Positions 35,100-42,903 of a stretch of DNA of 64,000 nt are shown one piece after another. The notes under the pieces were generated by a model. That model was not told where the DNA came from and did not search any database. It was given only the letters and a program-made list of their open reading frames with translations. The DNA comes from Muribaculum sp. Lineage in GTDB: Bacteria > Bacteroidota > Bacteroidia > Bacteroidales > Muribaculaceae. Position numbers and translations under genes: made by a program. Location: assembly GCA_009775095.1 (NCBI GenBank), contig VSOZ01000002.1:124001-188000 (forward strand). Reading direction: 5' to 3'. The stretch's first letter is position 1; every line of letters begins with the position of its first letter.

Positions 35100-35135
35100 T
35101 AAAATTACATCACATTGCTCAAAATAGGCTGCACC

Positions 35136-37718
35136 ATGTTTAAACTCAATCAATCACAGACCCTGTCGCCGCGTATATGGCTCGCGGCGGCCATGACATT
35201 TTTATGTATTCCCGCCATGACGGGACAGCGAACGGAAAAGACCATAAACGACGGTTGGGAATTCCGGCTTCCCGACGCGCAGTCATGGCAACATGTCAAC
35301 CTGCCCCACACCTACAATCATGACGCCTACACCACCCGCGACTATTACCGCGGAAAGGCACACTATCGCCGCCGGCTACCTATCGACTCCGTCATGCCCG
35401 GCATGCGTTACTACCTCAAGTGCGACGCGGCAAGCAAATCGGCCGACATAAAGGTCAATGGCCGTGAAGCAGGCTCGCACAACGGCGGTTACTCCGCATT
35501 TATAACCGACATAACCGACCTTGTCGGCAAGAACAACCTCATCGAAGTGACCGTCGACAACGACCGTCCCGACATAACCCCGATATCGGCCGACTTCACC
35601 TTCTGGGGCGGCATATACCGCGACGTATGGCTTGTCACCGTGCCCGACCGCCACTTCGCCATGAACGACTACGGCTCCGACGGCATATTCATATCCACTC
35701 CCGAGGTCAATGACGACTTCGCCACAGTGCAGGTGCGCGGTAAGGTCACCAACGACTCCCGCGCCGACGCCACTCTTGAAGTAAGAAGCGAGATATGCGA
35801 TCCCGCAGGAAAACCATTACAGACCCTCACCCAAAAGAAAAAGGTAAAAGCCGGCGAAACCGTCGAATTCACCACCCTCTCACGCAAAATCACTTCGCCC
35901 GCGCTATGGTCGCCCGAGAGCCCGTCGCTCTACACCGTCAAAATCACCCTTGTCGACTCCAAGACCGGCGCCATACTCGACTCGCGCATCCACCACACCG
36001 GCTTCCGTTGGTTTGAATTTGACGGACACAAGGGCTTCTCGCTCAACGGCAAGCCCTACAAACTGCGCGGCGTCAACCGACATCAGGACCAATGGCCTGT
36101 AGGTGTGGCCATGGATGACGAGGCCCACCGCCGCGACATAAAGCTGATGAAAGATATAGGCTGCAACTTCATACGCATAGCCCACTACCCGCAGGACGAC
36201 GCTCTGCTTGAAGCCTGCGACCGGCTCGGACTGCTTGCTTGGGAGGAGATACCCATTGTCAACATCGTGCCCGACACCCCCGGCTATGACGACAACTGCG
36301 AGGTCAACCTCATAGAGATGATACGCCAGCACTACAACCACCCCGCCGTAATAGCTTGGGGCTACATGAACGAGATACTTCTCACCGCTCCCCGCACCGA
36401 TGACCCCAAATGGCCGGCATGCCGTGAGCGCACCGTAAAACTTGCGCAACGCCTTGAGAAGAAGCTCAAGGAGGAGGACCCCTCGCGCTCCAGCGTCATG
36501 GCCTTCAATATGACCAACCTGTACAACGAGATAGGCCTTGACCTTGAGGATGTAGCGGGATGGAACCTGTACCACGGCTGGTATGTGGGCGAGCTCGACG
36601 GCTTCAACCGCTGGTGTGAGGACCAACACACCCGCTATCCCGACCATCCGATTATCATCAGCGAGTGGGGAGCCGGCAGCGACCGACGCCTGCACTCCGA
36701 CCGTCCCAAGGCTTTTGACTTCAGCATCGAGTATCAGCAGCGCTACATAGAGCACTATCTGCCTTTCATCGAAAACACCGAGTGGATCAACGGCTCCACA
36801 TATTGGAACTTCATCGACTTCAACGTGGCCGCACGTCAGGAGTCTATGCCCCACGTAAACAACAAAGGGCTGTTTTACAACGACCGCACCCCCAAAGACG
36901 TGGCCTACTACTTCAAGTCTATGTGGCGCGACGACATACCGGTAGTGCACATAGCCGTGCGCGACCTGCCCGCATTCATAGCCGAACCGGGACGACCCGC
37001 CCGGATAAAAGTGTATGCCAACACACCCGAGGTCACTCTCCGGGTCAACGGCGCGGAGGTAGCCACCGAAAAGACCGACAACCGGCAGGCCCTGTTCAGC
37101 ATCAACCTGCCTGAAGGCACCGCCGTACTTACCGCCGAGGGCACACTTGACGGCGTAAAGGCCACCGATGCCGCGACGCTCGACATTCTGTCAATGCCCG
37201 AAGCCGCAAGCGGCGAACTCTCCGTCAACCTCGGGTCAAACTGCTACTTCACCTCCGATGTCACCGGTCTCACATGGCTCCCTGACCGCCCCTACACACC
37301 CGGCGCATGGGGCTATACCGCGGGCGATGAACGCAGCACCACCTCGGAGATCGCCGGCACTGTCGACGGACCTCTGTATCAGACATGGCGGCAAGGCCCC
37401 GTGGCTTACCGCATCGACGCCCCCGAAGGTAGCTATGAGGTAGAGCTGCTTATGGCCGACGTCACCCGCCCCGCCCGGCAGCTTGCCAACCTGCTCGACA
37501 AGGCCGAGGCAGAAAAATCGTCGGGCGATACCCGCTTTGACATACTCATCGACGACACCCCCGTAGAGACCGACTTCTCGCCCGCCGACGGAGGCCGCTA
37601 CCGCACAGCCTTCAAACGCCGCTATATCATCGACAACAACAGGGGCTACATCACCGTCGACCTCCGCCCGACAAAAGGCAACCCCGCTCTTGCCGCCATC
37701 AAGATACGCCGATTGTAA
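35136..37718 (+). CDS. Glycoside hydrolase family 2 (beta-galactosidase type), secreted
   Basis: 860 residues. Signal peptide (IWLAAAMTFLCIPAMTGQ). Sugar-binding jelly roll (about 25-185, NLPHTYNHD, YYRGKAHYRR), Ig domain (about 190-290), TIM barrel (about 300-590) with 'RGVNRHQDQWPVG', the acid/base in GYMNE (E413) and the nucleophile in ISEWG (E510). Then a DUF4982-like Ig domain (about 615-690) and a C-terminal malectin-like carbohydrate-binding domain (about 700-860, 'RFDILIDDTPVETDF'). Probably a periplasmic exo-beta-glycosidase. Stands alone between two terminators, not in a Sus cluster. Confidence 0.92.
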   Translation: MFKLNQSQTLSPRIWLAAAMTFLCIPAMTGQRTEKTINDGWEFRLPDAQSWQHVNLPHTYNHDAYTTRDYYRGKAHYRRRLPIDSVMPGMRYYLKCDAASKSADIKVNGREAGSHNGGYSAFITDITDLVGKNNLIEVTVDNDRPDITPISADFTFWGGIYRDVWLVTVPDRHFAMNDYGSDGIFISTPEVNDDFATVQVRGKVTNDSRADATLEVRSEICDPAGKPLQTLTQKKKVKAGETVEFTTLSRKITSPALWSPESPSLYTVKITLVDSKTGAILDSRIHHTGFRWFEFDGHKGFSLNGKPYKLRGVNRHQDQWPVGVAMDDEAHRRDIKLMKDIGCNFIRIAHYPQDDALLEACDRLGLLAWEEIPIVNIVPDTPGYDDNCEVNLIEMIRQHYNHPAVIAWGYMNEILLTAPRTDDPKWPACRERTVKLAQRLEKKLKEEDPSRSSVMAFNMTNLYNEIGLDLEDVAGWNLYHGWYVGELDGFNRWCEDQHTRYPDHPIIISEWGAGSDRRLHSDRPKAFDFSIEYQQRYIEHYLPFIENTEWINGSTYWNFIDFNVAARQESMPHVNNKGLFYNDRTPKDVAYYFKSMWRDDIPVVHIAVRDLPAFIAEPGRPARIKVYANTPEVTLRVNGAEVATEKTDNRQALFSINLPEGTAVLTAEGTLDGVKATDAATLDILSMPEAASGELSVNLGSNCYFTSDVTGLTWLPDRPYTPGAWGYTAGDERSTTSEIAGTVDGPLYQTWRQGPVAYRIDAPEGSYEVELLMADVTRPARQLANLLDKAEAEKSSGDTRFDILIDDTPVETDFSPADGGRYRTAFKRRYIIDNNRGYITVDLRPTKGNPALAAIKIRRL

Positions 37719-37735
37719 TACGCGGCTCACATTAT

Positions 37736-37777
37736 AGCAAAAAGCAAGGTAATGCAATTTTTACCTTGCTTTTTGCT
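37736..37777 (+). terminator. Strong terminator after GH2
   Basis: A 17-bp stem (AGCAAAAAGCAAGGTAA with TTACCTTGCTTTTTGCT) and an 8-base loop; T-rich on the downstream side. Confidence 0.92.
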
Positions 37778-37808
37778 ATTTTTATTTGGTGTTTACAAGA
37801 AAATTTCT

Positions 37809-37816
37809 TATATTTG
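37809..37816 (+). promoter_or_regulatory. -7 box ahead of the isochorismatase-like gene
   Basis: TATATTTG, leaving a leader of roughly 90 bases before the ATG at 37914. Confidence 0.5.
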
Positions 37817-37913
37817 CAGTATAAATATTGCGCGCAGTAATTTAAAGAATCGATTTGTTGTTAACGATAGCCTCTAAACGGCTGTCATTGTTGAATATTT
37901 AAATATATCTATT

Positions 37914-38576
37914 ATGAGACCTTTGATTATCTGTTTTTTGATGCTTGCAATGAGTGTTTTCCGCGCATCGGCCGCAGAACCGTATTTCACCGACAAAGTG
38001 GACAAACATGAGGTAGCCATTCTGATTATCGACATGCAGAATGACTTTGTCGAACCCGGAGCGGTGCTGTGCGTGGCCGGAGCCCTTCCCACAGTACCGG
38101 CAATACAGGATCTGGCAAAATTCGGCCGTGAAAACAATTGGAAAGTAATCCACGTAATCCGTGCCCACGATCCGGCCGGTTATAATGTTGACGCACCGCG
38201 CATACCTCTGTTTACCGACGGTAAGAAAGGCTACTGTGTGCCCGGTACCCACGGAGCGGAGATAGTAGACGGACTAAAACCCGAAAAAGATGATCTGGTG
38301 ATAACCAAGACACGCAACAGTGGATTTTTCCAGACCAACCTCGACATGGTACTCCGCCGCATGGGTGTCAAGACTGTAATCCTCGCCGGCACACAGTATC
38401 CCAACTGTGTACGAGGCACAGCCGCCGACGCCATGAGTTACGACTACGACACTGTCATATGTACCGACGCATGCTCGGCCAAAACTCCGGAAGTGGCCGA
38501 AGCAAACATTTACGACATGAAAAATATGGGCATAAAAATCATGTCGCTTGACGAAGTCAAAAAGACCTACAAATAA
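37914..38576 (+). CDS. Secreted isochorismatase-family cysteine hydrolase (nicotinamidase-like)
   Basis: 220 residues. Signal peptide MRPLIICFLMLAMSVFRASA. The catalytic triad is visible: Asp in LIIDMQNDF (about 40), Lys in VITKTRNSGF, Cys in TQYPNCVRGTA (about 163). This set is that of nicotinamidase/pyrazinamidase-like hydrolases acting on amides. Export to the periplasm is unusual for the family, which is mostly cytoplasmic, though similar exported versions occur in Bacteroidetes. Followed by a terminator and a porin gene. Substrate not determined. Confidence 0.87.
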   Translation: MRPLIICFLMLAMSVFRASAAEPYFTDKVDKHEVAILIIDMQNDFVEPGAVLCVAGALPTVPAIQDLAKFGRENNWKVIHVIRAHDPAGYNVDAPRIPLFTDGKKGYCVPGTHGAEIVDGLKPEKDDLVITKTRNSGFFQTNLDMVLRRMGVKTVILAGTQYPNCVRGTAADAMSYDYDTVICTDACSAKTPEVAEANIYDMKNMGIKIMSLDEVKKTYK

Positions 38577-38585
38577 ACATACCCC

Positions 38586-38608
38586 CGGGCCGTCCTTACG
38601 ACGGCCCG
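38586..38608 (+). terminator. Terminator after the isochorismatase-like gene
   Basis: Arms CGGGCCGTC and GACGGCCCG around a short loop, followed by TTTTTAT. Confidence 0.9.
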
Positions 38609-38633
38609 TTTTTATTTCACGACCCACTGCTTT

Positions 38634-39758
38634 ATGAAAAAGATTATATGTAGCTGCATCGCGGCATTGTCAGCCCCGCTATGCGTTGCCTCCGGCACCG
38701 AGGGCGACTCCTGCGCCATAACCAAGACAACCGTCGACAAGTGGACAAAAATACTTGAACGACTGCCCAAAATATCAGGATACCTACAGACCGGATGGAA
38801 CTATAACACTCTCGGCGAAGGCACCTCGACGTTTCAGATAAAGCGGCTAAGACTCCTCATGGACGGCACCGTCACCGACAAGGCGTCGTTCCGCCTACAG
38901 GTCGAGGCTTTCAGCGGCACTCCGGGACATCACAACGGCCAGAAGAGCTTTCAGGTCATGGACGCCTATGCCACATACCGGTTCAATCCGCACTTTCAGG
39001 TACGCGCCGGCCAGTTCAACTCCCCGTTGTGTTATGAGAATTACAATCTGTCGCCCGCCACAATGGAAACCGTCGACTTCTCAAGCCTGTGCTCGCGCAT
39101 ACTCTTCCGCAACGCCATCGGCTACGACTACTCCGACTTCGGCCGCGATCTCGGCATAATGCTCTTCGGCGACGTTCTGCCGGCCGAAAGCGGGTTCAAT
39201 CGCCTGTCTTACAACCTGTCGCTTACCAACGGGCATCTGCCGTCCATCGATGACAACAACAAGTCTAAAGAGGTTCAGGCGGTCATATTTTACCGACCGG
39301 TCAAAAAACTCGACATCAAAGCCGGATACAACTACGGCGAGTATAACGGCATCCGCAATCTCGACGGCCGTCGTTACCAGCCCATGCACCGCATGGTAGG
39401 CGGCATATGGTACAATGACCCGGAGGGGCTTGACCTGCGCGCAGAGTACGGATATGCCACAGCCAAAGACGGACAGACACATATTGTCAAGGAAAATCTG
39501 TTTTATGTACTTGCAGCCTATCACTTCGGACCACTCCTGCCCGTGCTCCGCTACGATATGTCACGCGACGGAGTACGCCCCGACGCCATAGCAGGCAACT
39601 ATGACAAATTTCTTGCCGGTGCTTCGTATACATTCTGCAAAAACATCAAGCTGCAGGCCAACTACACCCTCACGCGCTACACCGACAGCTCAACCGCCGG
39701 CAACGACGGCCACCGCACGTCGAGTCTGATACAGCTTATGGGGCTGTTCAGTTTCTGA
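38634..39758 (+). CDS. Outer-membrane porin, OprO/OprP (phosphate-selective porin) family
   Basis: 374 residues. Signal peptide of about 20 residues. Barrel strands include 'ISGYLQTGWNYNT', 'FQIKRLRLLMDGTV' (the OprP-type RRxRL strand), VRAGQFNSPL, GRDLGIMLFGD, and a C-terminal strand ending LMGLFSF with terminal Phe. Members of this family in Bacteroidetes are general or anion-selective porins. Starts 25 bp after a terminator; its own promoter is not obvious, so read-through from upstream is possible. Confidence 0.85.
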   Translation: MKKIICSCIAALSAPLCVASGTEGDSCAITKTTVDKWTKILERLPKISGYLQTGWNYNTLGEGTSTFQIKRLRLLMDGTVTDKASFRLQVEAFSGTPGHHNGQKSFQVMDAYATYRFNPHFQVRAGQFNSPLCYENYNLSPATMETVDFSSLCSRILFRNAIGYDYSDFGRDLGIMLFGDVLPAESGFNRLSYNLSLTNGHLPSIDDNNKSKEVQAVIFYRPVKKLDIKAGYNYGEYNGIRNLDGRRYQPMHRMVGGIWYNDPEGLDLRAEYGYATAKDGQTHIVKENLFYVLAAYHFGPLLPVLRYDMSRDGVRPDAIAGNYDKFLAGASYTFCKNIKLQANYTLTRYTDSSTAGNDGHRTSSLIQLMGLFSF

Positions 39759-39795
39759 CACGACTCTTCAATCGCGTTTCCCCCCGCATATCGCA

Positions 39796-39826
39796 GTACT
39801 TCGGCCTCTTGACAAGGTCGAAGTAC
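39796..39826 (+). terminator. Terminator after the porin gene
   Basis: Arms GTACTTCGGCCT and AGGTCGAAGTAC (one G-U), followed by GTTTTTG. Confidence 0.85.
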
Positions 39827-39920
39827 GTTTTTGTACGTTTTTGTCATTAAATATTCATGTTTCTGCCGGAAAAACGTCAAGTTAACCGCGCTGAAGTATC
39901 GGCATTAACAGTATTTTTTG

Positions 39921-39928
39921 TAATTTTG
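39921..39928 (+). promoter_or_regulatory. -7 box of yqeY/serS
   Basis: TAATTTTG, 19 bp before the yqeY start codon. Confidence 0.6.
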
Positions 39929-39947
39929 CGTATTAATTAATCACAAA

Positions 39948-40397
39948 ATGGATCTCTTTGACAAAATCAGCGCTGACATAAAGTCGGCCATGCTTGCAAA
40001 AGACCGCGTGCGTCTCGAGACTCTACGCGGCATCAAGAAAGAGTTTTTGGAGGCCAAGACAGCCCCGGGAGCCGACGGCACACTCAGTGACGACGCGGCC
40101 CTGAAGATATTTGTAAAAATGGTAAAACAGCGCAAGGAAAGCGCCGAGATATATCAGAGCCAGAACCGTGCCGACCTTGCCGACGACGAACTCGCGCAGG
40201 CAGCCGTAATCGAAGAGTACCTGCCCAAGCAGCTGTCTGACGAAGAGCTCACCGAGGAGCTTCGCAAGATCATAGCACAGACAGGCGCCACCTCGCCCAA
40301 GGAGATGGGACGCGTCATGGGCGTAGCCTCAAAAGCGCTTGCCGGACGCGCCGACGGGCGTGCAATATCGGCCAAAGTAAAAGAACTTCTGGCTTAA
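39948..40397 (+). CDS. GatB/YqeY domain protein
   Basis: 149 residues, cytoplasmic, helical. Family pattern: 'ISADIKSAMLAKDRVRLETLRGIKKEFLEAK' at the N-terminus, YLPKQLSDEEL, and 'TSPKEMGRVMGVASKALAGRADG' with the C-terminal helix VKELLA. YqeY is related to the tail domain of the GatB amidotransferase subunit, which binds tRNA; its own role is not settled. Lies 24 bp before serS, consistent with a translation-related role. Confidence 0.92.
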   Translation: MDLFDKISADIKSAMLAKDRVRLETLRGIKKEFLEAKTAPGADGTLSDDAALKIFVKMVKQRKESAEIYQSQNRADLADDELAQAAVIEEYLPKQLSDEELTEELRKIIAQTGATSPKEMGRVMGVASKALAGRADGRAISAKVKELLA

Positions 40398-40421
40398 TAA
40401 ACCTCTCAAAATCAAGAACCG

Positions 40422-41693
40422 ATGCTTACCATACAGCAAATAAAAGAAGATCCCCGACGCATCGTCGAGCGTCTTGCAGTGAAAGGCTATGACGGCACGA
40501 TGACCATACAACAGGTCATCGACCTTGACACCCGTCGCCGTCAGGCCCAGTTGACCAACGACAACAAAGCCGCCGAGCTTAACCGCCTCGCGGCATCGAT
40601 AGGCAAGCTCATGAAGGAAGGCAACAAGGAAGAGGCCGAAAAAGCCAAAGCCGCCGTAGCCGCCCTCAAAGACGAGCAGAAAGCAATAGCCGACGAACTG
40701 TCAGGTATAGAGGCCGAGATACGCAACATACTCCTGTCGATACCCAACGTGCCCTGCGACATGGTACCCGAAGGCAAGACCGCCGAGGACAACGTTGTGG
40801 AAAAGACCGGAGGCCCCATGCCCGACCTGCCCGCCGACGCCCTGCCTCACTGGGATCTCGCCAAGAAGTACAATCTCATCGACTTCGACCTCGGTGTAAA
40901 GATAACCGGAGCCGGATTCCCCGTATACATAGGCAAGGGAGCACGCCTGCAGCGCGCCCTCATACAGTTCTTCCTCGATGAAGCCGGCAAAGCCGGATAC
41001 CTCGAGATCCAGCCCCCTTACGTCGTCAACGAGGCTTCGGGCTACGGCACCGGCCAGCTCCCCGATAAAGAGGGTCAGATGTACTACGTCAACGAAGACA
41101 ATCTCTACCTCATACCTACCGCCGAGGTACCGGTGACCAACCTCTACCGCGACGTCATACTCAACGCATCGCAGCTCCCCATAAAAAACTGCGCTTACTC
41201 GGCATGCTTCCGCCGCGAAGCCGGAAGCTACGGCAAGGATGTGCGCGGACTCAACCGCCTGCACCAGTTTGACAAGGTGGAGATCGTGCGCATAGAGCGT
41301 CCCGAAGACTCTTACGCCGCTCTCGAGGAGATGAAGGACCATGTTCAGGGACTGCTCGACAAACTCGGACTACCGTGGCACATACTGCGTCTGTGTGGCG
41401 GCGACATGTCGTTCACCTCGGCCATAACATTTGACTTCGAGGTATTCTCGGCCGCTCAGAAGCGCTGGCTCGAAGTGTCGTCGGTATCCAATTTCGAGAC
41501 CTATCAGGCCAACCGTCTGAAGTGTCGTTACCGCGGCGACGACAAGAAGACCCGCCTGTGCCATACTCTCAACGGCTCGGCACTCGCCCTGCCGCGCATC
41601 ATGGCCGCTTTGCTTGAAAACAACCAGACCCCCGAGGGCATCGTGGTCCCCGAGGTACTGCGTAGATACACCGGCTTCGATATTATCGATTGA
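40422..41693 (+). CDS. serS: Seryl-tRNA synthetase
   Basis: 423 residues, full length. N-terminal tRNA-binding coiled coil (about 30-105, KAAELNRLAASIGKLMKEG onward), class II catalytic core with motif 1 near 'GYLEIQPPYVVNEAS', motif 2 'YSACFRREAGSYGKDVRGLNRLHQF', and motif 3 'TLNGSALALPRIMAALLEN'. Attaches serine to tRNA-Ser. In a two-gene unit with yqeY and followed by a terminator. Confidence 0.98.
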   Translation: MLTIQQIKEDPRRIVERLAVKGYDGTMTIQQVIDLDTRRRQAQLTNDNKAAELNRLAASIGKLMKEGNKEEAEKAKAAVAALKDEQKAIADELSGIEAEIRNILLSIPNVPCDMVPEGKTAEDNVVEKTGGPMPDLPADALPHWDLAKKYNLIDFDLGVKITGAGFPVYIGKGARLQRALIQFFLDEAGKAGYLEIQPPYVVNEASGYGTGQLPDKEGQMYYVNEDNLYLIPTAEVPVTNLYRDVILNASQLPIKNCAYSACFRREAGSYGKDVRGLNRLHQFDKVEIVRIERPEDSYAALEEMKDHVQGLLDKLGLPWHILRLCGGDMSFTSAITFDFEVFSAAQKRWLEVSSVSNFETYQANRLKCRYRGDDKKTRLCHTLNGSALALPRIMAALLENNQTPEGIVVPEVLRRYTGFDIID

Positions 41694-41731
41694 CCGGCTA
41701 TTTTTCACACATTAATATATTAGGGTTGGTG

Positions 41732-41763
41732 CGTCCCGGTGCATGTTGATATGTCCCGGGACG
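41732..41763 (+). terminator. Terminator of serS
   Basis: Arms CGTCCCGG and CCGGGACG, followed by TCTTTTTTG. Confidence 0.88.
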
Positions 41764-41901
41764 TCTTTTTTGTCACTGTCGGCTACCCGTTGATTCTCTT
41801 TATCGGCCCAACAATTGGTCTATTGGTCGAATACATCGCCTTAATATTGCAAAAAATAGCATAATATGCCAAATTTGTAATAGAAAAACAGTGCCGCTAA
41901 A

Positions 41902-42804
41902 ATGAACAACAATAATCTTGACTTATCCAACCTTGCCCACATAAAGAGCATAGCTTCCGAATTCAGCAACTACGAAAACCGCTACATATACGCCTCTGTC
42001 ACGGCTCCGGCGCGTGCCACACGCACCATAACCGACATAGGCAGCATCGACGGCTTCTGCATCATGATCGTAAAGTCAGGTTTGGGAGCCATAGAGGTCA
42101 ATACGGAGACATTTGAAGTAGCGCCCGACTCGCTCGTCATCATAGGCCCGAATCACTTCGTCAAAGCCGCTACCAACGAGCGCCAGCCGCTTGATGTGGC
42201 TCTGCTTTTTATCTCGCGCGAGTTCATGTATGATATAAATCTCGACCTCAACGTCATCAACATGAAAGTGCTCACGTTCAGCCATGCACCGACGTTGTCG
42301 GTCGACGAGCAGTCATGCCGCATGCTCCGCACCATGTTCGAGGCCCTGCACCTCGCCGCGCTGAAATCTGAAGGAAACCATTACGCCAAGAGCATAGCGC
42401 GCAATCTGCTCGCCGCTCTCTTCTACGAGCTGCTCAACATAGGCACCCGCATCACGGCCGATACCGCCTCGTCGACATCACGTAGCCGCAGAGTCGGTTA
42501 TGTCCATGACTTTCTCGACTTGGTGCGCCGTCACCACTGTCAGGAACGCTCCGTGAAGTTCTATGCCGAAAAGCTCTTCATCACGCCCAAATACCTGTCG
42601 GTGCTCATACGCGAGGCCACGGGACGCAGCGCCGTGGAGTGGATAGACCAGTACGTCATACTTGAAGCGAAAAACATGTTGCGCTACTCCGGCAAGAACA
42701 TTCAGCAGATAGCCTACGCCCTCAACTTCAGCAATCAGTCGGCATTCGGAAAATACTTCAAAAACATAACCGGAGTATCGCCCTCGGAATTTCGTCACTC
42801 ATAA
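41902..42804 (+). CDS. AraC-family transcriptional regulator
   Basis: 300 residues. N-terminal cupin-like ligand/dimerisation part (about 20-150, with IEVNTETFEVAPDSLVIIGP) and a C-terminal double HTH (about 195-298): 'KFYAEKLFITPKYLSVLIREATG' first helix-turn-helix, then 'IQQIAYALNFSNQSAFGKYFKNITGVSPSEFR' second. Cytoplasmic one-component regulator. Its targets may include the adjacent phage-like genes, 99 bp downstream, or distant genes; the sequence does not show which. Confidence 0.9.
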   Translation: MNNNNLDLSNLAHIKSIASEFSNYENRYIYASVTAPARATRTITDIGSIDGFCIMIVKSGLGAIEVNTETFEVAPDSLVIIGPNHFVKAATNERQPLDVALLFISREFMYDINLDLNVINMKVLTFSHAPTLSVDEQSCRMLRTMFEALHLAALKSEGNHYAKSIARNLLAALFYELLNIGTRITADTASSTSRSRRVGYVHDFLDLVRRHHCQERSVKFYAEKLFITPKYLSVLIREATGRSAVEWIDQYVILEAKNMLRYSGKNIQQIAYALNFSNQSAFGKYFKNITGVSPSEFRHS

Positions 42805-42871
42805 AGCACTGATAGCAGGCTCGTTATGACCGTTTCGCCCGATTGTGCATAAAATCGGGCCGGTCGTGTTG

Positions 42872-42879
42872 TAACTTTG
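42872..42879 (+). promoter_or_regulatory. -7 box of the tail-like/terminase pair
   Basis: TAACTTTG, 24 bp before the start at 42904; a host-type promoter in front of phage-like genes. Confidence 0.6.
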
Positions 42880-42903
42880 CGGCATAACCAACCGCTATCA
42901 GCA

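Noticed and set aside
35904..36950. Long minus-strand open frame (348 codons) inside the GH2 gene
   Set aside because: Low-complexity Val/Ala/Gly/His-rich antisense translation, typical of shadow frames.
41811..41835. Further copy of the ATTGGTC-type hairpin before the AraC gene
   Set aside because: Shares short words (ATTGGTC) but does not form a convincing stem.
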